DNA from: Stieleria bergensis
Lineage (GTDB): Bacteria > Planctomycetota > Planctomycetia > Pirellulales > Pirellulaceae
DNA: 64,000 bases
Assembly (NCBI GenBank): GCA_007745635.1
Contig: CP036272.1
Location: 4,435,150-4,499,149 of the forward strand
Direction of reading: 5' to 3'
The position numbers were made by a program, and so were the translations under genes. Position 1 is the first letter of the stretch. Every line of letters starts with the position of its first letter. The notes beneath the pieces are model-generated. The model was given only the letters and a program-made list of their open reading frames with translations, was not told the DNA's origin and searched no databases. Positions 37,804-47,744 of this stretch are shown here, piece by piece.

Positions 37804-40788
37804 CTACTCGGTTTCTTTTCCTAAACGCAGAATCATTGGCGCTCCACCACCACCGGATCCACCGTAGGTGTACTGCGCCTTGAGCGCTTGCTCGATGCGA
37901 ACAGACGATTCACGCAGGTGAGCTCGACTGTAGGGATCCATCTTGCCTTCGCTCTTCGTCAACCGGTTGTCGATCTGCGACTTCAAATCCACCAACTGCA
38001 TGCGTGCCAAATCCTTGACGGGCTTGGTCGCTGCACTGCCACTGCTCTTTGCCAGCACCAGATCCACCAAGCGATCGATGTGCTCGTGCTGCAAGTTACG
38101 GCGAAGCGAGGAAATCATGGGCTTGCGAACACTGCAGTTCTCGGGGCAATCCTTGCTGATTTCCCCCCAAGCAGCCTTGGTCACGGTTTTCAGAACTTCG
38201 GGCAGCGTCAACACATCGCTATCGGCAGACGTCCGCAGTTCGTTGTCGTAAACGCGTCCCAAAGTGGTTGGATTCAAGATCATGGTCATAGCACTGGCCT
38301 GGATGCCAAGCACACGCTCATGCACGGGCCAAGTCGCATCTCCAGAGGAACCGTGAACCGACAAGCGGTCCATCCACTTTTCGCTGGTCATGCGTTCGAG
38401 CAATTCAGGCGTCAAACCGAAGGCTTCGTCATTAAACGTCTGCTCGATCACGAATGCCAACGCGTTGCGTTGCTGTTCGGCTGGCACGACGGTGACCGGA
38501 GCGCGATTTTCGGGATCGCCTTTCTTGTCACGATTTACGAACGCACCGCCAATCCAGTTGGCCATCATGCTGGTCGAACGCGTTTGCATCGACAGCGTCA
38601 ATTCGTAACCACGACGAGCCTTCGCCCACGAATCACCGTCTTTGACAAACTTGTCCAAGATTCGACCGCGATACAGTTTGATCAAACGAACCTGCTCTTG
38701 GCAGTAATCCAATGGATCCTTGCTGAAGTCGTAGCGACGAGCCAGCGGATCGGGCCCGGAGGTGTCTTCGTCGGTGGCGAACTGCAAGTCTGGCTCAACA
38801 CAGCGTTTGAGAATCTCGGGCAACTTCTTGTCGTCCATGGTGTAGCCGTATTCGATCGCCCAGTAATCGTAGGGACCGATGTCGATCATGCCGTAATCAC
38901 CTTGGACATCGCCACTTTCGAAGCGGAAGTTGATCGGGGTGTAGTCCATCACCGAGGCGGTGAAGGTCTTTTCGCCTTTCAATTCCTTGCTGTTGATTTC
39001 GTCCAGCGTGTAACGACCTGACGCTTTGAAGTTGTGACGCAATCCCAGTGTGTGGCCGACTTCGTGAGCGACCAAATCGGCAAGCAACGGACCGACGAAC
39101 CAGTCGGGCATGCCGTCGAGCATGTCAAACAGTTCTGCCGCAGTCTTGTCTTCAGCAGTCTTTTCCTTGTCGTCTTTCTCTTCTTCCTTGTCGTCGTCAG
39201 CTTCCTCATCGTCGCTGTCTTTCTCTTCATCAGCTTCCTTGTCGTCGCCCTTCTCATCGGCGTCTTTTTCTTCGTCGTCGCCGTCCTTCTTGTCCTCTTC
39301 CTCTTCCTCGTCGTCGTCATCCAACAACAGAGCTTTGTTCGCCATCGGAACCAAGGCAAAGTCCATGCGAGCGAGCGCCAGGTCCAGGCTGCGTGCATTA
39401 GGAGCCATGCACATGCCATTCTTCTGACTCAGGTGACCGATCAGGCCATCGAATTCGTCATCACCGATCAGAGTCGGATCGGCGTTGGCCAAACCGTAAC
39501 CGGCGTAGGGCTGTGCGGAAAGACGAGCAATTTCACGCTGAATTTCGGGGCGTCGCGAAGGCGATGCCAAACGCAAACGCGGATCCCAATTCGGACGCGT
39601 CGCCAACCAATTGAGCGTTTCGGGCGAGAAGCCTTCCATTGCCAACTTGGGCATCAAGTCATCGTATTGAAAATTGAAGTGACGGATCCAGCCGTCAGTC
39701 AGAATGATGTCTGCATCAAGGATTTCACCGGTCATGGGGTGCACGCGACTAGGACCAATCGCGGTACCGATGTCATTGTTCAGCCAACGAATGAAGTTGT
39801 AACGAACATCCTCGGGATCCTTTTCCATATGGATGCCGCTCTGAGCGTCTTGGTATTCGATCACGATCGCATCAACGATGCCGACCTTCTCGTACGCTTT
39901 ATTCCAGTAGTCCACGCCCGCTTTGATCCAACGACGGTAACGCACCGGCGCGGTGTGTTCCACATAGAACCGGATCGGGGTCTTGGGTGGGCTTAACTTC
40001 AGTTTTGGATCGCGTTTCTGCAAGTTCCAGCGATTGATATAGCGAACGGTGGTTCCTTCATCGGTGTACTTTGCCAGATCCGAGAACGCGGTGGTGAAGT
40101 AACCAACACGCTGATCAGCAACACGTGGCTTAAAACCGTTGGTCGGTGGAGGAACTTCGCTGAACGAGTAGTGCAGCGTCTGCAGCTTGCGCCCGGTGCC
40201 GACAACCTCCATCGCGATTTCAACATTGCCTTTGAAATTCTTGACCTTTTTGATCTTGGTCAGGCGAGTGTTGGAAATCCGGATCGCCGATCCAAAGAAC
40301 GTTGAAGCGTTGTTGACCAGCAGACTATCCATATCGATGACCGGTCCACCGCCGGGGCCTTTCGCCACGATGGGAATGTCCAACAGCACTTGATCGGTAA
40401 ACAATCGACTCACAGAAGCCTTGGCTTCGGGATCACCGTTAGCACGAATCGACAAGTTCGGTGCAATCAGAGCCAAACGCTCATTGTAGGGGCGGAACTT
40501 GACCACCAGATCGCCCGATTGCAGCCCCGCATAGGTGTCACCGCTGGCGACGGTCAACGCGATAAAGTACTGCTTATTGGCGAAATCTTTGGGCAACTCA
40601 GCCAACAACTGGCTGTCTTTAGTGCGTTGCCACAATCCAAAGAACCCCTTGGTGGCTTGCTGATCACTGACAGGAACCGCCTTGTAATCCTTGGAAACGG
40701 CGTCAAATGAAGGCAACTCGGCGACGCCGGTTCTTGCCCCTGCCATCGTGGCAACAACAAGGCCGAAAGTGAGAAGAACTTTTTTCAT
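37804..40788 (-). CDS. Secreted metzincin-type zinc metalloprotease (DUF5117/DUF5118-like)
   Basis: A 994-residue protein with a signal peptide (MKKVLLTFGLVVATMAGAR). The N-terminal half has beta-rich domains of the DUF5118/DUF5117 kind (GFFGLWQRTKDSQLLAELPK, YFTTAFSDLAKYTDEGTTVR). The catalytic motif is HEVGHTLGLRHNF (about residue 575), a HExxHxxGxxH zinc site of metzincins, with a Met-turn candidate ASVMDYTPINF downstream. Just before it (about residues 486-552) is an extremely acidic insert made almost only of Asp, Glu, Lys and Ala. A C-terminal domain with many Asp and Lys follows. Its substrate is unknown. It is monocistronic, with its own terminator. Confidence 0.88.
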   Translation of the reverse strand: MKKVLLTFGLVVATMAGARTGVAELPSFDAVSKDYKAVPVSDQQATKGFFGLWQRTKDSQLLAELPKDFANKQYFIALTVASGDTYAGLQSGDLVVKFRPYNERLALIAPNLSIRANGDPEAKASVSRLFTDQVLLDIPIVAKGPGGGPVIDMDSLLVNNASTFFGSAIRISNTRLTKIKKVKNFKGNVEIAMEVVGTGRKLQTLHYSFSEVPPPTNGFKPRVADQRVGYFTTAFSDLAKYTDEGTTVRYINRWNLQKRDPKLKLSPPKTPIRFYVEHTAPVRYRRWIKAGVDYWNKAYEKVGIVDAIVIEYQDAQSGIHMEKDPEDVRYNFIRWLNNDIGTAIGPSRVHPMTGEILDADIILTDGWIRHFNFQYDDLMPKLAMEGFSPETLNWLATRPNWDPRLRLASPSRRPEIQREIARLSAQPYAGYGLANADPTLIGDDEFDGLIGHLSQKNGMCMAPNARSLDLALARMDFALVPMANKALLLDDDDEEEEEDKKDGDDEEKDADEKGDDKEADEEKDSDDEEADDDKEEEKDDKEKTAEDKTAAELFDMLDGMPDWFVGPLLADLVAHEVGHTLGLRHNFKASGRYTLDEINSKELKGEKTFTASVMDYTPINFRFESGDVQGDYGMIDIGPYDYWAIEYGYTMDDKKLPEILKRCVEPDLQFATDEDTSGPDPLARRYDFSKDPLDYCQEQVRLIKLYRGRILDKFVKDGDSWAKARRGYELTLSMQTRSTSMMANWIGGAFVNRDKKGDPENRAPVTVVPAEQQRNALAFVIEQTFNDEAFGLTPELLERMTSEKWMDRLSVHGSSGDATWPVHERVLGIQASAMTMILNPTTLGRVYDNELRTSADSDVLTLPEVLKTVTKAAWGEISKDCPENCSVRKPMISSLRRNLQHEHIDRLVDLVLAKSSGSAATKPVKDLARMQLVDLKSQIDNRLTKSEGKMDPYSRAHLRESSVRIEQALKAQYTYGGSGGGGAPMILRLGKETE

Positions 40789-41354
40789 TCCTAGAGACTC
40801 AGACGTGTACGGATGAAGAATCTTGCAAAACTTAAGTCAAAAATAAAACCGGAAATGGCCCGGAAATGGTTTCTGGCGCCTCCACGTACAGAACCCTCCC
40901 AAGAGGGCCCTCATCGCTGGCCGCACCAACAATCAATTGTATTGAATGTTTTCCCGAATTGTTTACCCAATCCCATGATTTCCCCTCAGTTATGTAATTC
41001 AACCCCCGCCTGTTAAACTTCCTCGGGTTTTGCTGTCCATGGTGTGGGTTGCAACCTTGGTGATGAACCCCGCAGACCGCTGCTGGCGCGTTCGATCGTC
41101 TCGCCAAAATCCACACGCAGAGAATGTCTCAGCAGGATTGACGGCGCAGCGGGTTGAGCCAACAATCCACGTTGACGAGTTGGTGATGAGAAACGCGGTG
41201 TCACTCCATGACTTGAGTGCCCTCAATAACGTCCATTCAAACGCGTGCCTTCGATTGCGAGCCCCCCAACTGGAGCAGCCAGTTGCAGCCCCTCAATGGC
41301 ACGACCAATTCCCCTGGTTCCTGTTACCGCCGCCCTAATACTGAAAGGCTCCCG
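40789..41354. promoter_or_regulatory. Divergent region metalloprotease / glyA
   Basis: The 566 bases between these divergent genes should hold both promoters. The stretch 40930-41015 is relatively AT-rich (for example TTGTATTGAATG) and is the most promoter-like part, but I can identify no firm -35/-10 pair. I looked for a glycine riboswitch before glyA and saw no matching core. Short open frames here lack recognisable features. Confidence 0.35.
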
Positions 41355-42617
41355 ATGAATCCGCTCAGGCAACAAGATCCCGATATTTGGAACGCCATCG
41401 AACTTGAAGCAGAACGTCAGCGCGACGGTCTGGAACTGATCGCCAGCGAAAATTACACCAGCTACGCCGTCATGCAGGCTGCAGGAAGCGTTCTGACAAA
41501 CAAGTATGCCGAGGGCTATCCCGGTCGCCGTTACTACGGCGGCTGCGAGCACGTTGACGTTGTCGAGCAATTGGCAATCGATCGCGCCAAGCAACTCTTC
41601 GGTGCCGAGTTCGCCAATGTGCAACCTCACAGTGGTTCGCAAGCCAACACGGCCGTGTACTTGTCCTGCTTGGATCACGGCGACACCGTGATGGGACTGG
41701 ACCTGGCCCAGGGTGGACACCTGACACACGGGATGCGTCTGAACATCAGCGGGATCCTGTACAACTTCGTTTCCTACGGCGTCGATCGCGAAACACATCG
41801 CCTGGACTTCGATCAGATCGCCTCGCTGGCTCGCGAGCACAAACCAAAATTGATCGTTGCCGGAGCAAGCGCCTACCCACGCGAAATTCCTCACGACAAG
41901 TTTGCTGAGATCGCCAACGAAGTCGGCGCGAAACTGATGGTCGACATGGCTCACTACGCGGGCCTGGTCGCTGCCAAGATTCACAACAGCCCTGTCCCGG
42001 TTGCTGATTACGTGACCACCACGACCCACAAAACATTGCGTGGTCCTCGTGGCGGCCTGATTCTAAGCAAAGAGGAACACGGCAAACTGATCAATCGCAA
42101 TGTCTTCCCCGGGACTCAAGGTGGCCCCCTGATGCACGTCATCGCTGGCAAAGCCGTCTGCTTTGGCGAAGGCTTGCAAGACGACTACCTTCAGTACTCT
42201 CAGTCGGTCGTTGACAACGCCAAAGCGCTGGCAGAAACACTGATGGGCACCGGCCTGCAACTGGTCAGCGGTGGCACCGACAACCACTTGATGCTGGTTG
42301 ACGTCACTTCACTGGGACTGGGCGGCAAGCGCGCCGAGGCTGTCCTGGATGAATGTGGTATCACCGTCAACATGAACATGATCCCCTTTGACGAACGCAA
42401 ACCGATGGATCCTTCGGGGATTCGGATCGGCACCCCCGCGTTGACAACTCGCGGCATGGGCACCGACGAAATGCAACGGGTGGGCAACTGGATCCACAAA
42501 GCACTGTCAAACGCTGATGACGCGTCTCTGCACCAGCAGATTCGAGCGGAAATCAAAGAGATGACCAACGGCTTCCCCGTCCCGGCTGATCGTCACGCGG
42601 TCGCTGAGGCGGTCTAG
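41355..42617 (+). CDS. glyA: Serine hydroxymethyltransferase
   Basis: A 420-residue PLP enzyme that interconverts serine and glycine and feeds one-carbon units into tetrahydrofolate. Motifs are [54 protein letters not shown], the PLP lysine in [18 protein letters not shown] (Lys near residue 229) and [10 protein letters not shown] at the end. Length is normal (about 415-430). The ATG at 41355 fits the family N-terminus ([17 protein letters not shown]) and has AAAGG about nine bases upstream. The reading frame continues upstream to 41217 but without conservation. Confidence 0.97.
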   Translation: MNPLRQQDPDIWNAIELEAERQRDGLELIASENYTSYAVMQAAGSVLTNKYAEGYPGRRYYGGCEHVDVVEQLAIDRAKQLFGAEFANVQPHSGSQANTAVYLSCLDHGDTVMGLDLAQGGHLTHGMRLNISGILYNFVSYGVDRETHRLDFDQIASLAREHKPKLIVAGASAYPREIPHDKFAEIANEVGAKLMVDMAHYAGLVAAKIHNSPVPVADYVTTTTHKTLRGPRGGLILSKEEHGKLINRNVFPGTQGGPLMHVIAGKAVCFGEGLQDDYLQYSQSVVDNAKALAETLMGTGLQLVSGGTDNHLMLVDVTSLGLGGKRAEAVLDECGITVNMNMIPFDERKPMDPSGIRIGTPALTTRGMGTDEMQRVGNWIHKALSNADDASLHQQIRAEIKEMTNGFPVPADRHAVAEAV

Positions 42618-42951
42618 TTAGCAGCCTTGCTGTCTCGTCACGCAGCGGTGCAGGGCCGCGCAAAAGCACCCTGCACTGCCAGCAACCCTCACGCCGGACT
42701 CCTGATCTGGCGCCGGCAAGCTGGCAGGCCCGCAGCATCAAACCGCCAGCTATTTCAGGAGCCCGAGAGCTCAAGAGTTGGAACCGCCGAGGCGATCTGG
42801 CCTGAACAACTGGACTGCTGGCACACACTGCACGGCGTCCGCTGAACAACGTGTGCAGCATAACGTCTGTCACTTTGCGGGCAGATTCGTTATCTTTCTT
42901 AGTCGTCAGTTGCCTCTCTCAGCGCATCGTTCTTCCTCTCGTATCAATACC
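42618..42951. other. Intergenic region glyA / response regulator
   Basis: This 334-base region holds an 8 bp inverted repeat 30 bases after glyA (GTGCAGGG at 42648-42655 and CCCTGCAC at 42669-42676) without a T-run. It could be a weak transcription end for glyA. Nothing else recognisable is seen; the promoter of the response regulator is presumably near 42880-42950. Confidence 0.35.
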
Positions 42952-43413
42952 ATGTCAAACGCCCCCCAAGAAGTCTCCGGACATCGCATCCTGATCGCCG
43001 ATGACAACATCGCCAACCGCGAATTGCTGGAAGCGTTCCTATCTGGGTTTGACTGCGAAATCGAAACCTCCGTCGATGGCCAGGACACGCTGGACAAGAT
43101 CGCTTCGTTCAAGCCCGACCTGGTGCTGCTTGATGTGATGATGCCCAAGCTAAGCGGCTTTGAAGTCTGCGAGCAAATCAAGGGCGACCCGGCAACCTCA
43201 TCAGTCATGGTCTTGATGGTCACAGCGCTCAATGAGCTGGGTGACGTCGAACGCGCCGTTGAAGCTGGCACCGATGACTTCCTTAGCAAACCAGTTCAGA
43301 AAATGGCCTTAGTCAAGCGTGTCGAAATCATGCTCAAGCTAAAAGGGGTCAACGACGAACTGGAGCGTCTGCAACAATACATCCAAGCGATGGAAGACAG
43401 CAAACGCGCCTAG
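42952..43413 (+). CDS. Stand-alone response regulator receiver protein
   Basis: A 153-residue CheY-like receiver domain without output domain. The acidic pocket is ADDN (about residues 18-21), the phosphorylated Asp is in LVLLDVMMPKLSGF (near 62), the Thr switch is in LMVTALN, and the conserved Lys is in FLSKPV (near 112). A C-terminal helix (about residues 120-153; LKLKGVNDELERLQQYIQAM) may form a coiled coil. No histidine kinase gene is adjacent. It could act in phosphorelay or chemotaxis-type signalling. The ATG at 42952 fits the domain boundary. Confidence 0.9.
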   Translation: MSNAPQEVSGHRILIADDNIANRELLEAFLSGFDCEIETSVDGQDTLDKIASFKPDLVLLDVMMPKLSGFEVCEQIKGDPATSSVMVLMVTALNELGDVERAVEAGTDDFLSKPVQKMALVKRVEIMLKLKGVNDELERLQQYIQAMEDSKRA

Positions 43414-43744
43414 CTTGGTCTTCGCCGGTGATTCGATCTACCAAGAATCACCAGCCATACACTCCCGACTTGCCAGCAACCGGCAACTTCTCTGCCCAGA
43501 TGGGCCCACGATGACAGAGCAACCGACAGCAGACAACTGACCTGCTGCCACCCGCTTGCGCTGACTATAGAAACACGGCCCAGAGAAACACGGCCGACCG
43601 GAGCGCAGCCGACCGGTGCCTCCGCACGCGTCCCTTTTGCGACATCCCGTTCTTTCGGGTGAAAGCCTGCGCTGCCAACGCCAGCGTCGGTGATTTGGAT
43701 TAAGATACGCTCGTCCCACCCCTTCATTCCTTTGGTGAAAGTCT
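43414..43744. other. Intergenic region response regulator / ThuA-like gene
   Basis: A 331-base non-coding stretch. It contains short direct repeats, AGAAACACGGCC at 43569-43580 and 43584-43595 and GCCGACCGG at 43593-43601 and 43608-43616. The TTAAGATAC at about 43699 could be part of the promoter of the next gene. No gene is seen. Confidence 0.3.
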
Positions 43745-44728
43745 ATGAACCGCAAAACCTTCCTCACCGCGTTTGTCTGCGCGCTCGCCGTTGTCACCAC
43801 CGTCTCTGCCAGCACGGCATCAGCAGCTGAAAAGCTCAAGGCATTGATCATTGATGGACAAAACAACCACTCCGCATGGCCACAGACGACGGCCATGATG
43901 AAGAAGTACTTGACCGACACGGGCAAATTTGATGTCGACATCGCTCGGACCAAATTCACTTGGAACGGCCGGGACTTGCTGAAGAAGTATCCTGCGGGTG
44001 ATGGCGTGGCGCGTGAAGACCTGAAATCTTCCAAATCCGACCCGGGCTTCAAACCTGACTTCAGCCAATACGACGTGGTGGTTAGCAACTTTGGGCACGG
44101 CGCGGCGGCGTGGCCAGAGGCGACCCAGAAAGCGCTACACGAATTTGTTAGCGGTGGTGGCGGCTTTGTCGTGATCCATGCCGCCGACAACTCCTTTGGC
44201 GACTGGAACGAATACAACCAGATGATTGGCTTGGGTGGCTGGGGCGGTCGCAATGAAGCCGCTGGCCCGTATGTGTTTTACAACAACGATGGCAAGCTTG
44301 TGCGTGATGAGAGCAAGGGACGTGGCGGTGCTCACGGACCTCAACACGAGTTTCAGATCGTGGTTCGCGAGCCTGAGCACCCCATTGTCAAAGGTCTGCC
44401 AATGGGCTGGATGCACACCAAAGACGAACTGTACCAAGAACTTCGCGGACCGGCATCCAACATGAATGTGCTGGCAACCGCTTACGCAGACCCCAAGTTC
44501 CGTGGCACCGATCGTCACGAACCGATGCTGATGACGATTGATTACGGCAAAGGACGCGTGTACCACACTCCGATGGGACATGCCGCTGAAGCGGTCGCCT
44601 GCGTTGGATTCATCACCACGTTCATCCGTGGCACGGAGTGGGCAGCGACGGGGCAGGTCACGCTAACCGATGTGCCTAGCGACTTCCCTAGCAGCAGCAA
44701 AAGCAGCAGCCGTCAGTTCGACAACTGA
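43745..44728 (+). CDS. Secreted ThuA-like domain protein
   Basis: A 327-residue protein with a signal peptide (MNRKTFLTAFVCALAVVTTV, cleavage near ASAA-E). The rest is a ThuA-like glutamine-amidotransferase fold: KALIIDGQNNHSAW, YDVVVSNFGHGAAAW, GGGFVVIHAADNSF, a HPIVKGLP segment and GKGRVYHTPMGH. ThuA-like proteins take part in trehalose/sugar utilisation and are common as secreted proteins in planctomycetes; the precise substrate is unknown. The C-terminus is Ser-rich. Its last 16 bases overlap the end of the convergent FHA gene. Confidence 0.88.
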   Translation: MNRKTFLTAFVCALAVVTTVSASTASAAEKLKALIIDGQNNHSAWPQTTAMMKKYLTDTGKFDVDIARTKFTWNGRDLLKKYPAGDGVAREDLKSSKSDPGFKPDFSQYDVVVSNFGHGAAAWPEATQKALHEFVSGGGGFVVIHAADNSFGDWNEYNQMIGLGGWGGRNEAAGPYVFYNNDGKLVRDESKGRGGAHGPQHEFQIVVREPEHPIVKGLPMGWMHTKDELYQELRGPASNMNVLATAYADPKFRGTDRHEPMLMTIDYGKGRVYHTPMGHAAEAVACVGFITTFIRGTEWAATGQVTLTDVPSDFPSSSKSSSRQFDN

Positions 44729-45618
44729 TCCAAGTCGATCCCGTTCTGCAAAACGGTCTTCCCCATGGCTAACGCCCGCTCCTGGCGGGCAGGAATCTCT
44801 AAGACGGCTTCGGTCGTCGCGGCGGCAACCGAGACGGCACAGGCAACAAAGGTGCCACAGACACCTGCGGGCGCCGGCGCAGCTGGCATCCCTTGGGGCG
44901 CAATCGATCCTCCGCTGTGACCGACGGCAGCGGCCAAGTAACTGGCCAAATTATTGAACTCTTGGTCGTGAGCAAACTGCAGGTTCTGGTACCGTTTCTC
45001 TTCGTCGGGTTCTCGAAGCCACTCTGAAACCCTCTCCATGGCTTCACGTAGTGTCTCGGACCAATCGCCGTCGGACAATTCCTGGCAAACAAGGAACGCC
45101 CAGAAAATAGCCTGGTCGTTGTCCAGGTACTCTGCCAGCAAACGGATCGCATCGTCGTATTGCTGATGCTGAATCAGCTCTTGAATAAAGTCTTCTGGTG
45201 AATGATCCGGACGGAACACTTGCAGCGAAACGTCCTCTAAGTCCACCAACTGGCACAATTCGATGGCCGTTGGTTTGGGCGTGGACTGCTCCTGCTCAGC
45301 TGGCTCAACCGGCACTTCAACAGCATCGGGAAAGACGACGTGCAACCCGGTCGTTCCTGCCAGGATGACATCCTCATTGAGCACGCTGACTTGACTGACT
45401 GGCTGGCCATTGACCAGCGTGGCGCTGGTGGACAGGCTTTGCAACACGCAGTCCGTTTTCCGGCACAGCAGTTCAAAATGGACGTCCGACATCTGCGGAT
45501 CGTCTGGAAAGCAAACATCAGCCGCATCGCTGCGTCCGAAGCGTGCACGCTCTCCGGTCTGCATGGGAATACGACGGCCCTGGCCGGCTCCAGCGTTGAC
45601 ATGAACAATGATTTTCAT
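44713..45618 (-). CDS. FHA-domain protein with C-terminal DUF6931-like region (type VI secretion associated)
   Basis: A 301-residue protein. Residues 1-95 form a forkhead-associated phosphothreonine-binding domain (GERARFGRSDAADVCFPDDP, then SDVHFELL and LVNGQPVSQ). An acidic linker follows, and residues about 125-240 are helical (DDAIRLLAEYLDNDQAIFWA), like the DUF6931 region found with type VI secretion genes. The C-terminus is Ala/Pro/Val-rich. FHA proteins regulate type VI secretion through threonine phosphorylation, and vgrG directly upstream supports that link. The ATG at 45618 (MKIIVHVNAG) opens the FHA fold. Its 3' end overlaps the ThuA-like gene by 16 bases. Confidence 0.8.
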   Translation of the reverse strand: MKIIVHVNAGAGQGRRIPMQTGERARFGRSDAADVCFPDDPQMSDVHFELLCRKTDCVLQSLSTSATLVNGQPVSQVSVLNEDVILAGTTGLHVVFPDAVEVPVEPAEQEQSTPKPTAIELCQLVDLEDVSLQVFRPDHSPEDFIQELIQHQQYDDAIRLLAEYLDNDQAIFWAFLVCQELSDGDWSETLREAMERVSEWLREPDEEKRYQNLQFAHDQEFNNLASYLAAAVGHSGGSIAPQGMPAAPAPAGVCGTFVACAVSVAAATTEAVLEIPARQERALAMGKTVLQNGIDLDQLSN

Positions 45619-45719
45619 GACGACAGGTTCATCCGTGGAAACGTTTCGATTGAAAAGGTGACAAAAGGTTGCGGTAGCGTTGACCACCGACAAAAAGACA
45701 AGCCAGAGACGACCGGCAA

Positions 45720-47744
45720 TCAGTTAATCTTGACCATTCCGCCTTTAATGATCGTCGCTGCGCTGCCGTTCATCTCGACCGTTGCTGCTTTACCAGCCAA
45801 CTTAGCTTGCCCCTCAAGATTGATGGTCGTCGCCTTCAGGGTGATCGCAGTGGGAGTCATAACGATACTACTGCCTCCGCACTTCAAGGTGATCTTGGCG
45901 CCGGCGGTGACCGTCTGTTTTCCCGCGGTGATTTTAATGGTCTGATCGCCTTGCTTGATGGTCAATGCATCGTTGCCCTCGGCGATCTCTTCAGTTCGAT
46001 TTCCTTTTAGAATATCCAGGGTCTGATGGCCATCCTGGACGGTTAAGGCATCGTCACTAAAAACGGTCGTGGTGCGTTTTCCTGCCCCGCTCTCGACCCC
46101 GACCTCAGTCGTTTGGTCGTTGTAAATGTTGATTTGCTGATTCCCCTCGCCAGTGTCGGCCCCCTTGACGAGCCCCACTTCAACAGAGTCATTGTTCTCG
46201 ACCACACGAGCAAAGTCGCGCTCCGCGTGGAAGTAGACCTGCTCTGCATCCTTCTTGTCTTCGAATCGCAATTCGTTGAAATTCTCGGGAGTCGCGTCGG
46301 GACTGGAGCGAGTTTTGATGCCGCTCTGCGTTTGATTCTCTGGCAACTGATAAGGCGGCATTTCCATGGCGTTGTAGACTCGCCCGGTGACCAACGGCTT
46401 ATCTGGATCACCTTCCAGGAATTCCACAACGACCTCCTGACCGATGCGTGGAATATGAATCGCACCCCAGTTGGCGCCTGCCCAAGCATTGCTCACTCGC
46501 ACCCAGCAAGAACTGTTTTCATCGTACTCGCCTTCGCGGTCCCAGTGAAACTGCACCTTCACTCGGCCGTATGTATCGGTCCAGATTTCTTCTCCCTTCT
46601 TGCCGACAACGATTGCTGTTTGCAATCCGACGACCTGCGGCTTGGCCACAAGTCGCGGGTTTCGAAAGGGCTCATCGACCGAGATCACATTGAACCGAAT
46701 CTTAGGGATCGTGTCTTGCTCGTCGTTCGATTGCTGTCCGGTAAAGTAATCTTGATTGTTCACTTGCAAGGATGAGGAAACAATCAAGTGCTCCTCACTA
46801 CTGGAGCAAAAGGGATGACCAGCAAGCGAAAATCGGTAACCGGACCGAGCTTGAGCAATATTACACTCGCCAATGTTCCTGGTGTAATCCGCTGCCCGTC
46901 CCTGAATATCGACATTTGCTGACTCATCGCCCTTCGCTTGTACCACATACTCACCGGGATAGTCATACACCTCTAAGCTCGAATGCGGGTGCGATCGATT
47001 GATCACAGACTTGGCTGTCAGATCCGTTCTCGGTTTTTCAAAATCAAAATCATTCAGCGTGACCACCCCCGACTGCACCTCCATGACCTGTTCCCAATGA
47101 TTGACTTGGGCCTCCTGACGAGAGCGAGCCTTATCGGGCGGCACATAATTCATCGTGGTATAGTTGGGAACGTTGTCAAGGCGATCATTGGCGTCAACCA
47201 AAACCATTTCATGATTGCTAGCGCTGTGCACAAAATAGTAATAGATGCCCTCTTCCTGAAGCAGGCGATGGACAAAATCAAAGTCCGTTTCACGGTACTG
47301 AACGCAGTATTCACGTTCCTTAGGTGTACCCAATAAATTGGTTTTGAAGCCCATCGTGAAACCGTTTGCCGTCACAACCGACTTCACAATGTCCACAACC
47401 GATTTGAACTGAAAAATGCGGCAATCTGCCCGACGAGTCAACATCCATAACTCGGGCACAATGGACAGATCAAACACTCGCATCGAACCCTGTGTGTCCA
47501 CCCAATTGATGCGATTGATCACACCATGGTAGTAGACGGGACTGCCATCGCTGATCAGAGTGACCGTTGTCGCTGTGGCCAGAAGGTCCTCGATCTTCAC
47601 ACCACCATCCTGAACCAGCACCCGTGCGTGAAACTGAAAGGGACGCCCTAAAGTTTCCTCTGCGTGAAAACGCTGAATAACAACTTTGTCATTACCCAAG
47701 TCGGTTTTGATGGTCAGCGTTCGATTCTGTTGCGTAAGATTCAT
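45720..47744 (-). CDS. vgrG: Type VI secretion system spike protein VgrG
   Basis: A 674-residue VgrG-type tip protein, which caps the Hcp tube and carries effectors. The N-terminal gp27-like part contains TLGRPFQFHARVLVQD, VYYHGVINRINWVD and QYRETDFDFVHRLLQEEGIY. The gp5-like OB domain follows (KVQFHWDREGEYDENSSCWV, then GWAGANWGAIHIPRIGQEV-like text with EVVVEFLEGDPDKPLVTG). A repetitive beta-helix needle near the C-terminus (GKQTVTAGAKITLKCGGSSI) ends without an obvious fused effector domain. It is read with the FHA gene 101 bases downstream. No other type VI structural genes occur in the window. Confidence 0.95.
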   Translation of the reverse strand: MNLTQQNRTLTIKTDLGNDKVVIQRFHAEETLGRPFQFHARVLVQDGGVKIEDLLATATTVTLISDGSPVYYHGVINRINWVDTQGSMRVFDLSIVPELWMLTRRADCRIFQFKSVVDIVKSVVTANGFTMGFKTNLLGTPKEREYCVQYRETDFDFVHRLLQEEGIYYYFVHSASNHEMVLVDANDRLDNVPNYTTMNYVPPDKARSRQEAQVNHWEQVMEVQSGVVTLNDFDFEKPRTDLTAKSVINRSHPHSSLEVYDYPGEYVVQAKGDESANVDIQGRAADYTRNIGECNIAQARSGYRFSLAGHPFCSSSEEHLIVSSSLQVNNQDYFTGQQSNDEQDTIPKIRFNVISVDEPFRNPRLVAKPQVVGLQTAIVVGKKGEEIWTDTYGRVKVQFHWDREGEYDENSSCWVRVSNAWAGANWGAIHIPRIGQEVVVEFLEGDPDKPLVTGRVYNAMEMPPYQLPENQTQSGIKTRSSPDATPENFNELRFEDKKDAEQVYFHAERDFARVVENNDSVEVGLVKGADTGEGNQQINIYNDQTTEVGVESGAGKRTTTVFSDDALTVQDGHQTLDILKGNRTEEIAEGNDALTIKQGDQTIKITAGKQTVTAGAKITLKCGGSSIVMTPTAITLKATTINLEGQAKLAGKAATVEMNGSAATIIKGGMVKIN

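Noticed and set aside
37888..39996. Long plus-strand frames opposite the metalloprotease gene
   Set aside because: They mirror the minus-strand protease codons. The apparent Ser/Leu/Val-rich tracts are the reverse of the acidic insert.
40789..41354. Glycine riboswitch before glyA
   Set aside because: No tandem aptamer core or associated terminator could be recognised.
41223..42029. 268-codon minus-strand frame opposite glyA
   Set aside because: glyA is certain on the plus strand and no recognisable protein is encoded in reverse.
45720..47744. Effector domain fused to VgrG
   Set aside because: The C-terminus consists of the needle repeat and a short tail with no additional domain.
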